From: Dialister succinatiphilus YIT 11850
GTDB lineage: Bacteria; Bacillota; Negativicutes; Veillonellales; Dialisteraceae
Length of the DNA: 64,000 nucleotides
Direction: 5' to 3'
NCBI RefSeq assembly: GCF_000242435.1
Contig: NZ_JH591187.1
Coordinates: 1,004,291 to 1,068,290, forward strand
Position numbers and translations under genes: made by a program. Within the stretch, counting starts at the first letter, position 1; every line of letters begins with the position of its first letter. Under the pieces are notes generated by a model. That model was not told the origin of the DNA. It made no database searches and was given only the letters and a program-made list of their open reading frames with translations. This document shows positions 8,904 to 17,192 of the stretch, piece after piece.

Positions 8904-9878
8904 TTAATAATTTACAAAAACTTCCACATTCTGTCTTCCAAAATTGTAGCATTCTTCGAAGGTTTCCATGCACAGGTCGATACGGTCGCCGATAATGGCT
9001 CCCCCTGTATCGGCTGCCACTGCTTCGCCGTAGTTTGGAATATAAACGGTGGAGCCCAGGGGAATGACTCTGGGATCTACAGCTACCGTACCATGACCTG
9101 CCCTGGTGCCGGTAGCAGTGATACCGAAGCCATCGCCATCAGTGGGATGATAGGCGCTGGCATTCATGCTGCGTACATAGCCCTGGGTGCCTTCTACATC
9201 GCCGCTCTTGGCAATGCCCGGGGTTCCGTGGGCAATCACTTTTACATCTCCTGCTTCTGCCTTGATGACCTTGCCGTCAGAAACGTATTCTTCCATTTCC
9301 ACTTCCCTGCGGCCCGGGGTGCCTTCCTGCACCACTTCCAGCTGTCCCGGCTGCAGGCTGGCATCATACCACTTCTGATAATGAACAGGAATGGATTCCG
9401 TCCGGTTCACCACCCGGGAAGTATAAGGCACCACATGGATCTGCATGCCCTGGGTGACCTTCATCATACCATCTTCGATGGGCATCATTTTCTTCCAGTC
9501 AAATCCCGCTTCGTTCACCACGCCCTGCACGGTCTGCTGGGTGGTATACAGGGTTTTGGCTCTGCCATCGGATACAATGGTGACCGGCACCGCTCTTTCC
9601 ACTACCACCACAGCGCCATTTTTCACATCGCTGCTGCTGGTCCAGAATTTGTCATAGGCATTCAGAGTGACTTCTGATTCGCTCAGCACTTTTTTGAAGC
9701 TGTTTGACCTGGTGGTAACCACCTTTTTGGTTTTGCCATCATACACTGTGACCACTTTATCTTCATCGGCCGTGCCGAAGCCGAAAGCCATGGTAAGGTC
9801 CGTCTGGGCTGCCATGGACAGAAGAAGAAGGGAGCACAGTGCTGCTTTTGCTGCTTTTTCAAAGGTTGAATGTTTCAT
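8904..9878 (-). CDS. Exported DUF348 / G5 / 3D domain protein (YabE-like, putative cell-wall lytic enzyme)
   Basis: About 324 residues. A signal peptide covers residues 1-30. Two DUF348-type repeats (TVYDGKTKKV and SDGRAKTLYTTQQTV) lead into a G5-like segment and a C-terminal 3D domain. The 3D domain has its three conserved Asp residues in VDPRVIPLGS, ADTGGAI and GDRIDLCM. 3D domains share the MltA lytic transglycosylase fold, so peptidoglycan cleavage is the likely role. The start at 9878 follows AGGAGAGAAACAT. The upstream ATG at 9935 lies upstream of the promoter and is unlikely to be used. Single-gene unit. Confidence 0.88.
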   Translation of the reverse strand: MKHSTFEKAAKAALCSLLLLSMAAQTDLTMAFGFGTADEDKVVTVYDGKTKKVVTTRSNSFKKVLSESEVTLNAYDKFWTSSSDVKNGAVVVVERAVPVTIVSDGRAKTLYTTQQTVQGVVNEAGFDWKKMMPIEDGMMKVTQGMQIHVVPYTSRVVNRTESIPVHYQKWYDASLQPGQLEVVQEGTPGRREVEMEEYVSDGKVIKAEAGDVKVIAHGTPGIAKSGDVEGTQGYVRSMNASAYHPTDGDGFGITATGTRAGHGTVAVDPRVIPLGSTVYIPNYGEAVAADTGGAIIGDRIDLCMETFEECYNFGRQNVEVFVNY

Positions 9879-9900
9879 ATGTTTCTCTCCTATGGCTGTC

Positions 9901-9928
9901 ATTCTACCATAGGTAGACTTTTTGTCAA
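9901..9928 (-). promoter_or_regulatory. Promoter of the 3D-domain gene
   Basis: Minus strand TTGACA, 16-bp spacer, TAGAAT. The -10 box is about 23 bp upstream of the chosen start codon, so the leader is short. Confidence 0.7.
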
Positions 9929-9935
9929 ATTTCAT

Positions 9936-10456
9936 TGAGTTTACATATTATAAAATCAGATTTTATTCAGTATTTATCGTGTATTTTCCATTTATTCATC
10001 CTATTTATTTCGTGCAATAAAATCATATCTGCAGTCATAAAATATCTATTTTATCCTGTTTTTATCGTATATTTCCAATATGGCTGATTGTCAATTTTGT
10101 CCCCCAGTAATGGACATTAATGAAAAATTAGTATATGATGAGTTCGGAATAGGCCGTTCTTTTCGAATTTCCGCCCTATCTGAACGTTTCCCGGGCCTCT
10201 GATTGTAAACTATTAGGAACGCGCTCTATTTCTTGGAGGTGGCCCTTTTTTGTCCCATGTCAAGGGCTTTATGAAACCTGTGTTCGCTTATATATTTGCC
10301 TTTAGTGGGACTCCATAGCATAAAAATCCCTGTTTTTTATAAGATTCTCCCAAAATCATTAATATTTCAAGGCAAAAGTGGAAAAGAGAAGGACTTCATT
10401 TCTTTCATGCTCTTTCTTTTTTCTATTGAAAATCATTCCGATTAATCTATCATTCT
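9936..10456. other. AT-rich intergenic stretch, no gene recognised
   Basis: About 520 bp between the 3D gene promoter and the ppk terminator. I see no open frame with a ribosome site. TTTTGTCCCCCAGTAATGGACA near 10094 and TTTTGTCCCATGTC near 10248 could be worn remnants of an insertion element, but no transposase fragment can be read. Confidence 0.35.
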
Positions 10457-10488
10457 ATGAAAAAAAGCCCCGAATTTCGGGGCTTTTT
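10457..10488 (-). terminator. Terminator of ppk
   Basis: The stem AAAAAGCCCCGAA / TTCGGGGCTTTTT is followed by a T tract in both directions. It lies 6 bp beyond the ppk stop. Confidence 0.92.
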
Positions 10489-10493
10489 CCTCT

Positions 10494-12665
10494 TTATTCA
10501 TGTTTACCGAATACCGGCACATAAGGTTCCATTTTCTGGGCCAGGGTCATTTCATCCTCCCGGTCCCTCTGTTCCGCCAGCTTCTGGAACCTAGCCTGGG
10601 CGGCCACCTTGTTTTCCGGGGCGATAAATTTCCGCCAGCTGCCGTCGGACTGCATAATGTGGGCTTTCTGGTTGTCAGCCAGTTCCAGATCAATCATGTT
10701 TTTCAGCCTTCTGCAGATATCAGGATCCTTCACCGGAATCATCAATTCCACCCGGTCATTTAGATTTCTCGGCATCCAGTCGGCACTGCCGATATAGAGC
10801 TCTTCCCTGCCGCCGTTGGCGAACCAAAAGACGCGGCTGTGTTCCAGGAAGCGGCCAACCAGACTTCTCACAGTAATGTTGTCGCTCACTCCCGGAATGC
10901 CGGGGATAATGACGCAGATGCCCCGGACGATAAGTTCGATTTTCACACCGGCCCGGGACGCTTCATAGAGTTTGGCTATGATTTCCTTATCCAGAAGGGA
11001 ATTCATCTTGGCAATCATATGGGCCGGTTCTCCCTGCAGGGCAAAATGGATTTCCCGGTCAATGAGCTCCATGCACCGCTGGCGCAGGTTAATGGGGGCC
11101 ACGATAAAAGAGTCCCAAATCGGCGGATCAGAGTAGCCGGAAAGGAGGTTGAAGAAGGCGGAGGCATCACTGCCGAAGCGGTCGTTGCAGGTGAAAATGC
11201 CGAGGTCCGTATACAGTTTGGCGGTGGAAGCATTATAGTTGCCTGTAGCCACATGGACATAGCGGCGGATGCCATCCTTTTCCCTGCGAATCACCAGGGT
11301 ACACTTGGAATGGGTCTTCAACCCTACCAGGCCGTAAATGACGTGGGCCCCTGCTTTTTCCAGACGCCTTGCCATGAGGATGTTGTTGGCTTCGTCAAAC
11401 CGGGCCTTCACTTCCATGAGCACCGTCACCTGTTTCCCGTTCTGCGCAGCTTTCTCCAGAGCCTGAATAATGGGGCTGGAAGAGGAAACGCGGTAAAGGG
11501 TCTGCTTAATAGCCAGCACATTGGGATCCGAGGCAGCGGAAGCCACGAAGTTGACCACGGAATCGTCGAAGGACTCATAGGGCAGATGGACCAGAAGGTC
11601 CTTTTCCCTGATCATATCAAAAATATTCTTCCTGCCGTCCTTACTGAGCTGAATCATGGACCAGGGGCGGTGAGGATGGGCCTCGGGGTAGCGAAGGTTA
11701 TCATAGCCCTTGATACCGCAGAAGGAGAAGAAAGCGGTCACATCCAGAGGGCCGTCGATTTCATACATATCTTCGGACCCCAGATTCATTTCCGAGGTCA
11801 TGAATCGGCGCATGAAACGGCTGGTGCCCCGTTCATATTCCAGTCGCACTGCTTCCCCGCGCTGTCTCTTTTTCAGCTGCTTTTCCACTTCCACCACCAA
11901 ATCCTGAGCATCTTCCTCATCCAGGTTCAGATCCGCATCCCTGGTAATACGGAAAGGGCGGGCTTCCAGCAGGTCAAAGCCGATAAACAGGCGGGCTGCA
12001 AAGTGGCACAGCACCTGTTCCAGGAACATGAAATCATGGCGGGAGGGATTCTCCGGATTGTCCGGCAGCCGCACAATCCGGGGCAGCACCGAAGGCACCG
12101 GCACAATGGCCGTCTTCACGTCAATATCGTTTTCTTCATCCAGAGTCATGTCCCGCTCATTCCGTTCCAGCAGCAGGGCAATGTTCAGACTCTTGGAGGC
12201 CAGGAAAGGGAAGGGATGGGAGGAATCCACCGCCATAGGAGTTACTACCGGGAAGATTTCTCTTTCAAAATAATCATCCAGCCATTTCATCTGCCGCGGC
12301 GATGCATCTTCGGGACGGATGAAATACAGGCCCTCTGTTTCCAGTTCCTTCAGTATCATTTTCAGATACCGGTACTGCCTTGCCACCAGGCGCTGGCAGG
12401 TATCGGAGATGGCTTCCAGCTGCTCTTCCGGCGTCATGTTGGCAATATCTCTCCGCTTCACGCCGTTTTCCTTCTGATGCTTCAGGCCTGCCACGCGAAT
12501 CATGAAAAATTCATCCAGATTGGAGCTGGTAATAGCCAGAAATTTCAATTTTTCCAGAAGGGGATTGTTGGGGTCCACCGCTTCCTGGAGAACCCTTCTG
12601 TTGAACTGGAGCCAGGACAGTTCTCGATTCAGATAATACCGATGATTCTTTACATCCACGTCCAT
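10494..12665 (-). CDS. ppk: Polyphosphate kinase 1
   Basis: Reversibly polymerises the terminal phosphate of ATP into polyphosphate. The 723 residues show the N-terminal NRELSWLQFNRRVLQEA block. The catalytic His lies in GLKTHSKCTLV, a second conserved His in LEHSRVFWF, and the phospholipase-D-like C-terminal block is IGSADWMPRNLNDRVEL. The gene follows a Ppx/GppA-like gene with a 2-bp gap, so the two are cotranscribed. This suggests coordinated synthesis and breakdown or sensing of polyphosphate. Confidence 0.96.
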   Translation of the reverse strand: MDVDVKNHRYYLNRELSWLQFNRRVLQEAVDPNNPLLEKLKFLAITSSNLDEFFMIRVAGLKHQKENGVKRRDIANMTPEEQLEAISDTCQRLVARQYRYLKMILKELETEGLYFIRPEDASPRQMKWLDDYFEREIFPVVTPMAVDSSHPFPFLASKSLNIALLLERNERDMTLDEENDIDVKTAIVPVPSVLPRIVRLPDNPENPSRHDFMFLEQVLCHFAARLFIGFDLLEARPFRITRDADLNLDEEDAQDLVVEVEKQLKKRQRGEAVRLEYERGTSRFMRRFMTSEMNLGSEDMYEIDGPLDVTAFFSFCGIKGYDNLRYPEAHPHRPWSMIQLSKDGRKNIFDMIREKDLLVHLPYESFDDSVVNFVASAASDPNVLAIKQTLYRVSSSSPIIQALEKAAQNGKQVTVLMEVKARFDEANNILMARRLEKAGAHVIYGLVGLKTHSKCTLVIRREKDGIRRYVHVATGNYNASTAKLYTDLGIFTCNDRFGSDASAFFNLLSGYSDPPIWDSFIVAPINLRQRCMELIDREIHFALQGEPAHMIAKMNSLLDKEIIAKLYEASRAGVKIELIVRGICVIIPGIPGVSDNITVRSLVGRFLEHSRVFWFANGGREELYIGSADWMPRNLNDRVELMIPVKDPDICRRLKNMIDLELADNQKAHIMQSDGSWRKFIAPENKVAAQARFQKLAEQRDREDEMTLAQKMEPYVPVFGKHE

Positions 12666-12667
12666 AA

Positions 12668-14221
12668 TTACCTCCGCTCAAGTTTGGCTTCCATGCCGAA
12701 TATATTTTCAAAAAATTCTTTTTCCTTATCAAAGAGCCATGTTTCCAGGGCTGTATTCTCATCGCTTTCATATTCAATGAGCAGGCAGTCCTTCACGATT
12801 CTGGCGGACACATCCTTCAGCTTCTGCTTTCTGGACATATCCATGGCCCGCACCAGACGGAAAATGGCGATAAGCTTCAGCGCCGTCATCTTCGATTCAT
12901 CAGAGAGGATGCGGAAAGGCTCATCATCATCGCTGGGCATGCCTTTGTGGTCATAGTACACAATGCAGGCCACAATGTCCTTTTCCTTGTCGGAAATACC
13001 GAAAATATCGGTACCCTTCACCATGCTCCAGGCCTGGATGGAAGAGCCCAAAAGGTTTACGTATTTCCCGATCTGGTACAGAATAATGGCCATGCGGAGC
13101 AGGAATTCGTCTCTTTCATTAAGGCCGTTGTACCGGTCAAAAGCGCGGATAATATGATAGCTGTACCGCTCCATGGCTCTGGCATGATCCGGTTCATAAT
13201 AATAGGAAGCCGCAATGGAGCGGGTCAGTTCCAGATTCTGGGCCCGCATATACAGAAGGGCGGGATCCTTTGTTTTCTGGGCGCCGTAGAAAAGGCTTGC
13301 CGCCTCTACGAAGGTCATGCCCATCATCACCACATTCTTCACGGGCACATTATCCAGGATTTCCTTATAGATATGAATGGTAGGCGATACCACCGATGCC
13401 AGAGATTCTTCAATATGATACTTCTGCCGCAGCATGGACGTGGAAAGACTGCCTGCTTCCTCATGGAAGCGGATAATCACATCCTTCCTGACCTCGGTGA
13501 TTTCCTTTTCAATTTCATAGCCCATGAGGCGGCCCACGATCCGTGCCTCCCGGCCGGATAGAATGACCGTATCAATATCATAGTTCCGAACCGTCACCCA
13601 CAGCGGCTCCATAATGGCATGGATATATTCTCCCAGAGCCTGGGGAAAATCCATGGAATCCCGCTGGTTCAGCTTGAAGGTTTCCAGCAGGCGCAGGGTA
13701 CCGATGTGCACATTATGCTGGTAGCACAGAGCCCCCTTCTCCCACACGGTGAGGCCGATGCAGCCGGAGGTGATATCCACAAAGAGGAAATTATTTCCCA
13801 TGCGTCCGCCGATAGCCTTGTTGTATTCCTTGAACTGGTACTGCAGGCCGAAATGCTTGAAATAAATTTCCTGCGGCATATCTACCACCTGCACATTGAA
13901 GCCCGTATTCACCCGCACCAGGTCAATAATGGAGCGGCAGTTTTCCGCTTCTCTGAGCACCGCCGTGGCATACACGGCATACACCTTGACCTGGTAATCC
14001 ATGAGAAGCTGCTTCAATCCCTCCAGCATACGGCACAGTTTCTTAATGGAGGGGAAAGAAAGGCGCTTCTGGTTAAATACCTCTTCGCCGAACGTAGTAT
14101 CCTTGCGCACCGATTCAATGACCCGGATATCCTTTACGCTGTTGTACTGCACAATGCGCATGGATACATTGGATGAACCGATATGAATGATTCCATAAAT
14201 GAGCGGCTTTTGATCCGACAT
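12668..14221 (-). CDS. Divergent Ppx/GppA-like protein with HD-type C-terminal domain
   Basis: 517 residues. An N-terminal actin-like ATPase fold (IIHIGSSNVSMRIV) is followed by a C-terminal helical domain like that of long exopolyphosphatases. The phosphate-binding loop is eroded: the paralog at 14548 reads DLGGASVEI and the one at 40337 reads DIGGGSTEI, but here the site reads DITSGCIGL. The Glu of the ExA-type block (PQEIYFKHFG) seems kept. It is cotranscribed with ppk. It may be a weak or regulatory exopolyphosphatase, or may bind polyphosphate or ppGpp without cleaving it. Confidence 0.8.
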   Translation of the reverse strand: MSDQKPLIYGIIHIGSSNVSMRIVQYNSVKDIRVIESVRKDTTFGEEVFNQKRLSFPSIKKLCRMLEGLKQLLMDYQVKVYAVYATAVLREAENCRSIIDLVRVNTGFNVQVVDMPQEIYFKHFGLQYQFKEYNKAIGGRMGNNFLFVDITSGCIGLTVWEKGALCYQHNVHIGTLRLLETFKLNQRDSMDFPQALGEYIHAIMEPLWVTVRNYDIDTVILSGREARIVGRLMGYEIEKEITEVRKDVIIRFHEEAGSLSTSMLRQKYHIEESLASVVSPTIHIYKEILDNVPVKNVVMMGMTFVEAASLFYGAQKTKDPALLYMRAQNLELTRSIAASYYYEPDHARAMERYSYHIIRAFDRYNGLNERDEFLLRMAIILYQIGKYVNLLGSSIQAWSMVKGTDIFGISDKEKDIVACIVYYDHKGMPSDDDEPFRILSDESKMTALKLIAIFRLVRAMDMSRKQKLKDVSARIVKDCLLIEYESDENTALETWLFDKEKEFFENIFGMEAKLERR

Positions 14222-14547
14222 AGCGAGCCCCCGTTTCTATGAGTAATGCATGGGAAATTCCCATATTCCTGTATGATTGTACACCGGGAAAGTAAAGCCT
14301 CTGTAAAACGCTGTGAAACCTTTCTTTCTGAATGATGAGTATTTCTTATTATATCATTATTGTAGCATATCTTAAGGGAAAAAGGAGCAGAAGAGAAAGG
14401 ACCGGTCATATCTGTCAGAGGGGGCAGCCTGGGATTTCCAATTTCTAATGACTCTCTTCTACCGCCTCCCTCCCATCTGTTGTAAAATAGAATCATCAAA
14501 GGCAGTGTCCTCCCGTTTCCGGTCAGACTGCCTCTAAAGGAGAAACC
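14222..14547. promoter_or_regulatory. Divergent promoter region between two Ppx/GppA genes
   Basis: 326 bp drive the ppk operon leftward and the second Ppx gene rightward. On the plus strand TAAAAT at about 14482 is a candidate -10 box. A 7-bp hairpin (AGGCAGT / ACTGCCT, 14500-14533) sits three bases before the AAAGGAG ribosome site of the gene at 14548. It has no T tract, so it could affect translation or mRNA stability. Confidence 0.45.
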
Positions 14548-16143
14548 ATGGAACGTATAGCTATTATTGATTTAGGCTCCAACTCCATCCGCTTTGTTAT
14601 CATGCAGATTGGAGCCCACGGTTCTTACAAACTGGTCTATCAGGAAAAGAAATCCATCCGCCTGGCGGAAGGCATGACCCTCGATTCCCGGCAGCTCACG
14701 GAAGAGGCCCAGCAGCGGGCACTGCAATGCCTTACCGTGTACGCCCATATCATGGCCGTGCAGAAAGTAAAAAAAGTGCTGGCTGTAGCCACCGCCGCCG
14801 TCAGAAATGCAGTGAACGGCGCTTCCTTCCTGAAACGGGTCCGTCTCAATACCGGCATTCCCATGACCATTATCAGCGGAAAAGCCGAAGCGGCCCTGGG
14901 ATTTTCCGGCGTAGCCCATACCATTGACCGAAAGGATTTCCTCCTCTTTGATCTGGGCGGCGCCAGCGTAGAAATTTCCCTGGTCAAAAACAAGAAACGG
15001 GTTCACTCCATCAGTATTCCCCTGGGCGCCGTGACACTGACAGAAATGTTTCATTCCTCCGGGTCCGTGCCCTATGACATGATCAATGAAATCAAAAATT
15101 TCATCCAGAAAAAGCTGGCTGAGATTCCCTGGTTCCCCAAAGAGCCCATGGAAGTCATCGGCGTAGGCGGTACGGTCCGCAACCTGGCCAAGGTACACCA
15201 GCGGGCCTCCTCCTATCCCCTGCCCAAGCTCCATAACTACAATCTTCCGGTAGAAGACCTTTTCGCCCTGGTGAAATCCATCTGCGGCAAGACCTATGAG
15301 GAAAGGCAGAAAATTTCCGGACTGTCCGAAGAACGGGCAGACATCATCATTGCCGGCGCCCTGATGGTACAGGAAATCGTGCGAAAAGCGAAATCCTCCT
15401 ACCTCACCATTTCCGGCTGTGGCCTCCGGGAAGGCCTTTTCTTCCACTACTATGATCCCATTTACGACAGGGAAGGCAGCTGGAAGCAGAACATGCTCAT
15501 TTCCTCCGTGAAGAACTATCTCTATACCCTTCCCCTGGAATATGATTTCCACACAGCCTACGTGACAGCCATGGCCCTTTCCATGTTTGACCAGTGGAAA
15601 AAAATGCATCGTTTAAACGATCGCATGAGAAACCTTCTCTATGCTGCCGGCCTTCTCCATGACACCGGCACCATTGTCAATTACTACAGCCATGCCAGGC
15701 ACAGTGCCTACATCACCGCTAACGCCCACATTTTCGGCTGGTCCCATAGAGAGCAGATCATGTGCGCCCTTATCTGCGCCTTCCATCACGGTTATTCCAG
15801 CAAATTCCTGAAATCCAACAGCCACGTCCGTATCCTCTCGGACCTGCAGATGAAAGAAGTCCGCATGATGGCCCTCTTTCTCTCCCTGGCGGAAGGTCTG
15901 GACGAAAGCCACGAGCAGTGCATCACCCGTCTTGTCTGCACCGCCTCCCGGGAAGCCCTGGACCTTCGTATCTACACCAGCCGGGATAACTTCGACGTCC
16001 CTGCCCATGCGGTGCAGCACCTGATCAAGGACTTCGCCAAAACTTTCCGCCGCCCACTGCGCATCCAGTGGTTCCCGGGAAGCAGCAGCAGGAATGAACT
16101 GGCTGAAGAAGCAGTGAAACTGGACTTTAAGCCCAATGAGTAA
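14548..16143 (+). CDS. ppx: Exopolyphosphatase, Ppx/GppA family
   Basis: Predicted to remove terminal phosphate from polyphosphate, or the gamma phosphate from pppGpp. The 531 residues contain the ASKHA motifs IDLGSNSIRFVI (phosphate 1), LFDLGGASVEI (phosphate 2) and VIGVGGTVRNLA (adenosine region). A C-terminal HD domain has HDTG and the FGWSHREQ/HHGYS blocks. AAAGGAGAAACC precedes the ATG. It is transcribed away from ppk and its linked homolog, a layout that suggests opposing control of polyphosphate. GppA activity cannot be excluded. Confidence 0.88.
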   Translation: MERIAIIDLGSNSIRFVIMQIGAHGSYKLVYQEKKSIRLAEGMTLDSRQLTEEAQQRALQCLTVYAHIMAVQKVKKVLAVATAAVRNAVNGASFLKRVRLNTGIPMTIISGKAEAALGFSGVAHTIDRKDFLLFDLGGASVEISLVKNKKRVHSISIPLGAVTLTEMFHSSGSVPYDMINEIKNFIQKKLAEIPWFPKEPMEVIGVGGTVRNLAKVHQRASSYPLPKLHNYNLPVEDLFALVKSICGKTYEERQKISGLSEERADIIIAGALMVQEIVRKAKSSYLTISGCGLREGLFFHYYDPIYDREGSWKQNMLISSVKNYLYTLPLEYDFHTAYVTAMALSMFDQWKKMHRLNDRMRNLLYAAGLLHDTGTIVNYYSHARHSAYITANAHIFGWSHREQIMCALICAFHHGYSSKFLKSNSHVRILSDLQMKEVRMMALFLSLAEGLDESHEQCITRLVCTASREALDLRIYTSRDNFDVPAHAVQHLIKDFAKTFRRPLRIQWFPGSSSRNELAEEAVKLDFKPNE

Positions 16144-16317
16144 GAAGCCGCCTGTCGGCCCGAGTTTAAGAGGAGGCCCAATTGTGGTGGGAGATTTCTC
16201 GGTTCAGAGTAACCATAGTGCTCAAAACCCTTTGTGCTGCTTCCGACAAGTATCTCTGTTCCAGATGACAATGGAACAAACTGCTTACTGTTATTGACAA
16301 AAATAAAACACAAAAAG

Positions 16318-16357
16318 GGGGCTGTGAAAAAATTTTCATTATTTCTTCACAGCCCCT
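16318..16357 (-). terminator. Terminator of sodA
   Basis: The GGGGCTGTGAA / TTCACAGCCCC stem is followed on the minus strand by CTTTTTGTGTTTT. It probably also serves the convergent ppx gene. The same stem motif recurs near 52976, 60388 and 60745. Confidence 0.8.
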
Positions 16358-16376
16358 TTACTATGGTTTTATAAAA

Positions 16377-17006
16377 TTATTTAGCACCGCACTTCTTTGC
16401 ACTCACTGCATCTTCATACAGCTTGTTGACATAGTCCCAGTTGATAATGCGGAAGAAGTTTTCCACAAAATCCGGTCTGCGATTCTGGTACTGCAGATAG
16501 TAGGCATGTTCCCACACATCCAGCGCCAGCAGCGGTTTCTTTCCTTCCGTCAACGGATTGTCCTGGTTGGCCGTGGAAAGGACTTCCAGATGGCCGTCGC
16601 TGTAAACCAGCCATGCCCAACCGCTTCCGAACTGAGAAACGGCGGCAGAAGAGAATTTCTTTTTGAATTCTTCAAAGGAACCGAAGTCTTCCTTGATCTT
16701 TTCAGCCACCGGGCCCGCAAAGGAAGTGCTGCCCTCCGGTGCCATCATATCCCAGAAAAGGGCGTGGTTGAAATAGCCGCCGCCATTATTTCTGACAGCG
16801 CCCCGGATATCTTCGGGAAGAAGGTTAAGATGGGCGATCAGATAGCGGATAGACTTATCTGCCAGCTCCGGATGAAATTCCAGAGCCTTGTTCAGATTGG
16901 CCGTATAGGTGGCATGATGTTTGTCATGGTGGAAATGAAGGGTTGCTTCATCCATCACAGGTTCAAGGGCATTGTAAGCATACGGTAATTCCGGTAATTT
17001 AAACAT
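16377..17006 (-). CDS. sodA: Superoxide dismutase, Fe/Mn family
   Basis: Converts superoxide to hydrogen peroxide and oxygen in the cytoplasm. About 209 residues. Metal ligands are visible in [11 protein letters not shown] (two His region), in NHALFW and in [11 protein letters not shown] (Asp and His). The ATG at 17006 is preferred over 17012 because AAAGGAG lies 8 nt before it but only 2 nt before the other. It has a strong own promoter. The mobile element starting at 17177 was inserted 171 bp upstream of the start codon and leaves this promoter intact. Metal choice cannot be read with certainty. Confidence 0.95.
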   Translation of the reverse strand: MFKLPELPYAYNALEPVMDEATLHFHHDKHHATYTANLNKALEFHPELADKSIRYLIAHLNLLPEDIRGAVRNNGGGYFNHALFWDMMAPEGSTSFAGPVAEKIKEDFGSFEEFKKKFSSAAVSQFGSGWAWLVYSDGHLEVLSTANQDNPLTEGKKPLLALDVWEHAYYLQYQNRRPDFVENFFRIINWDYVNKLYEDAVSAKKCGAK

Positions 17007-17044
17007 GGTCATTTCTCCTTTGTTGGAAATATAGGAAATATATA

Positions 17045-17115
17045 AGATAAACTGATTAACGATATTTATCGATTCATTCTGTCAATATTATATCGAATAT
17101 TTTTGAAACGGTCAA
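17045..17115 (-). promoter_or_regulatory. sodA promoter with possible Fur/PerR-like operator
   Basis: Minus strand TTGACC (17110-17115), 17-bp spacer, TATAAT (17087-17092). Downstream, 17045-17069 is an imperfect palindrome bounded by GATAAA and TTTATC that contains CGAT/ATCG. It is AT-rich and placed where a repressor would block transcription. The promoter is well supported. The operator and its regulator are inference. Confidence 0.75.
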
Positions 17116-17150
17116 GTGCTTTTCGATATGCTTTTAAAAAGCCCCTGCCC

Positions 17151-17183
17151 GTTTCCCTTAGTTAAAGATATTGTTGGGTATCT
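17151..17183. other. Left junction (attL) of the mobile element
   Basis: GTTTCCCTTAGTTAAAGATA (17151-17170) is the left arm of the interrupted palindrome. The shared 7-bp sequence GGTATCT (17177-17183) recurs at 24580-24586. Its complement AGATACC contains the GA dinucleotide at which TndX/TnpX-type recombinases are known to cross over. Confidence 0.7.
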
Positions 17184-17192
17184 CAAGATGTG

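Noticed and set aside
10839-12956. 705-codon plus-strand open frame
   Set aside because: It is antisense to ppk and its linked Ppx-like gene, both strongly supported by motifs.
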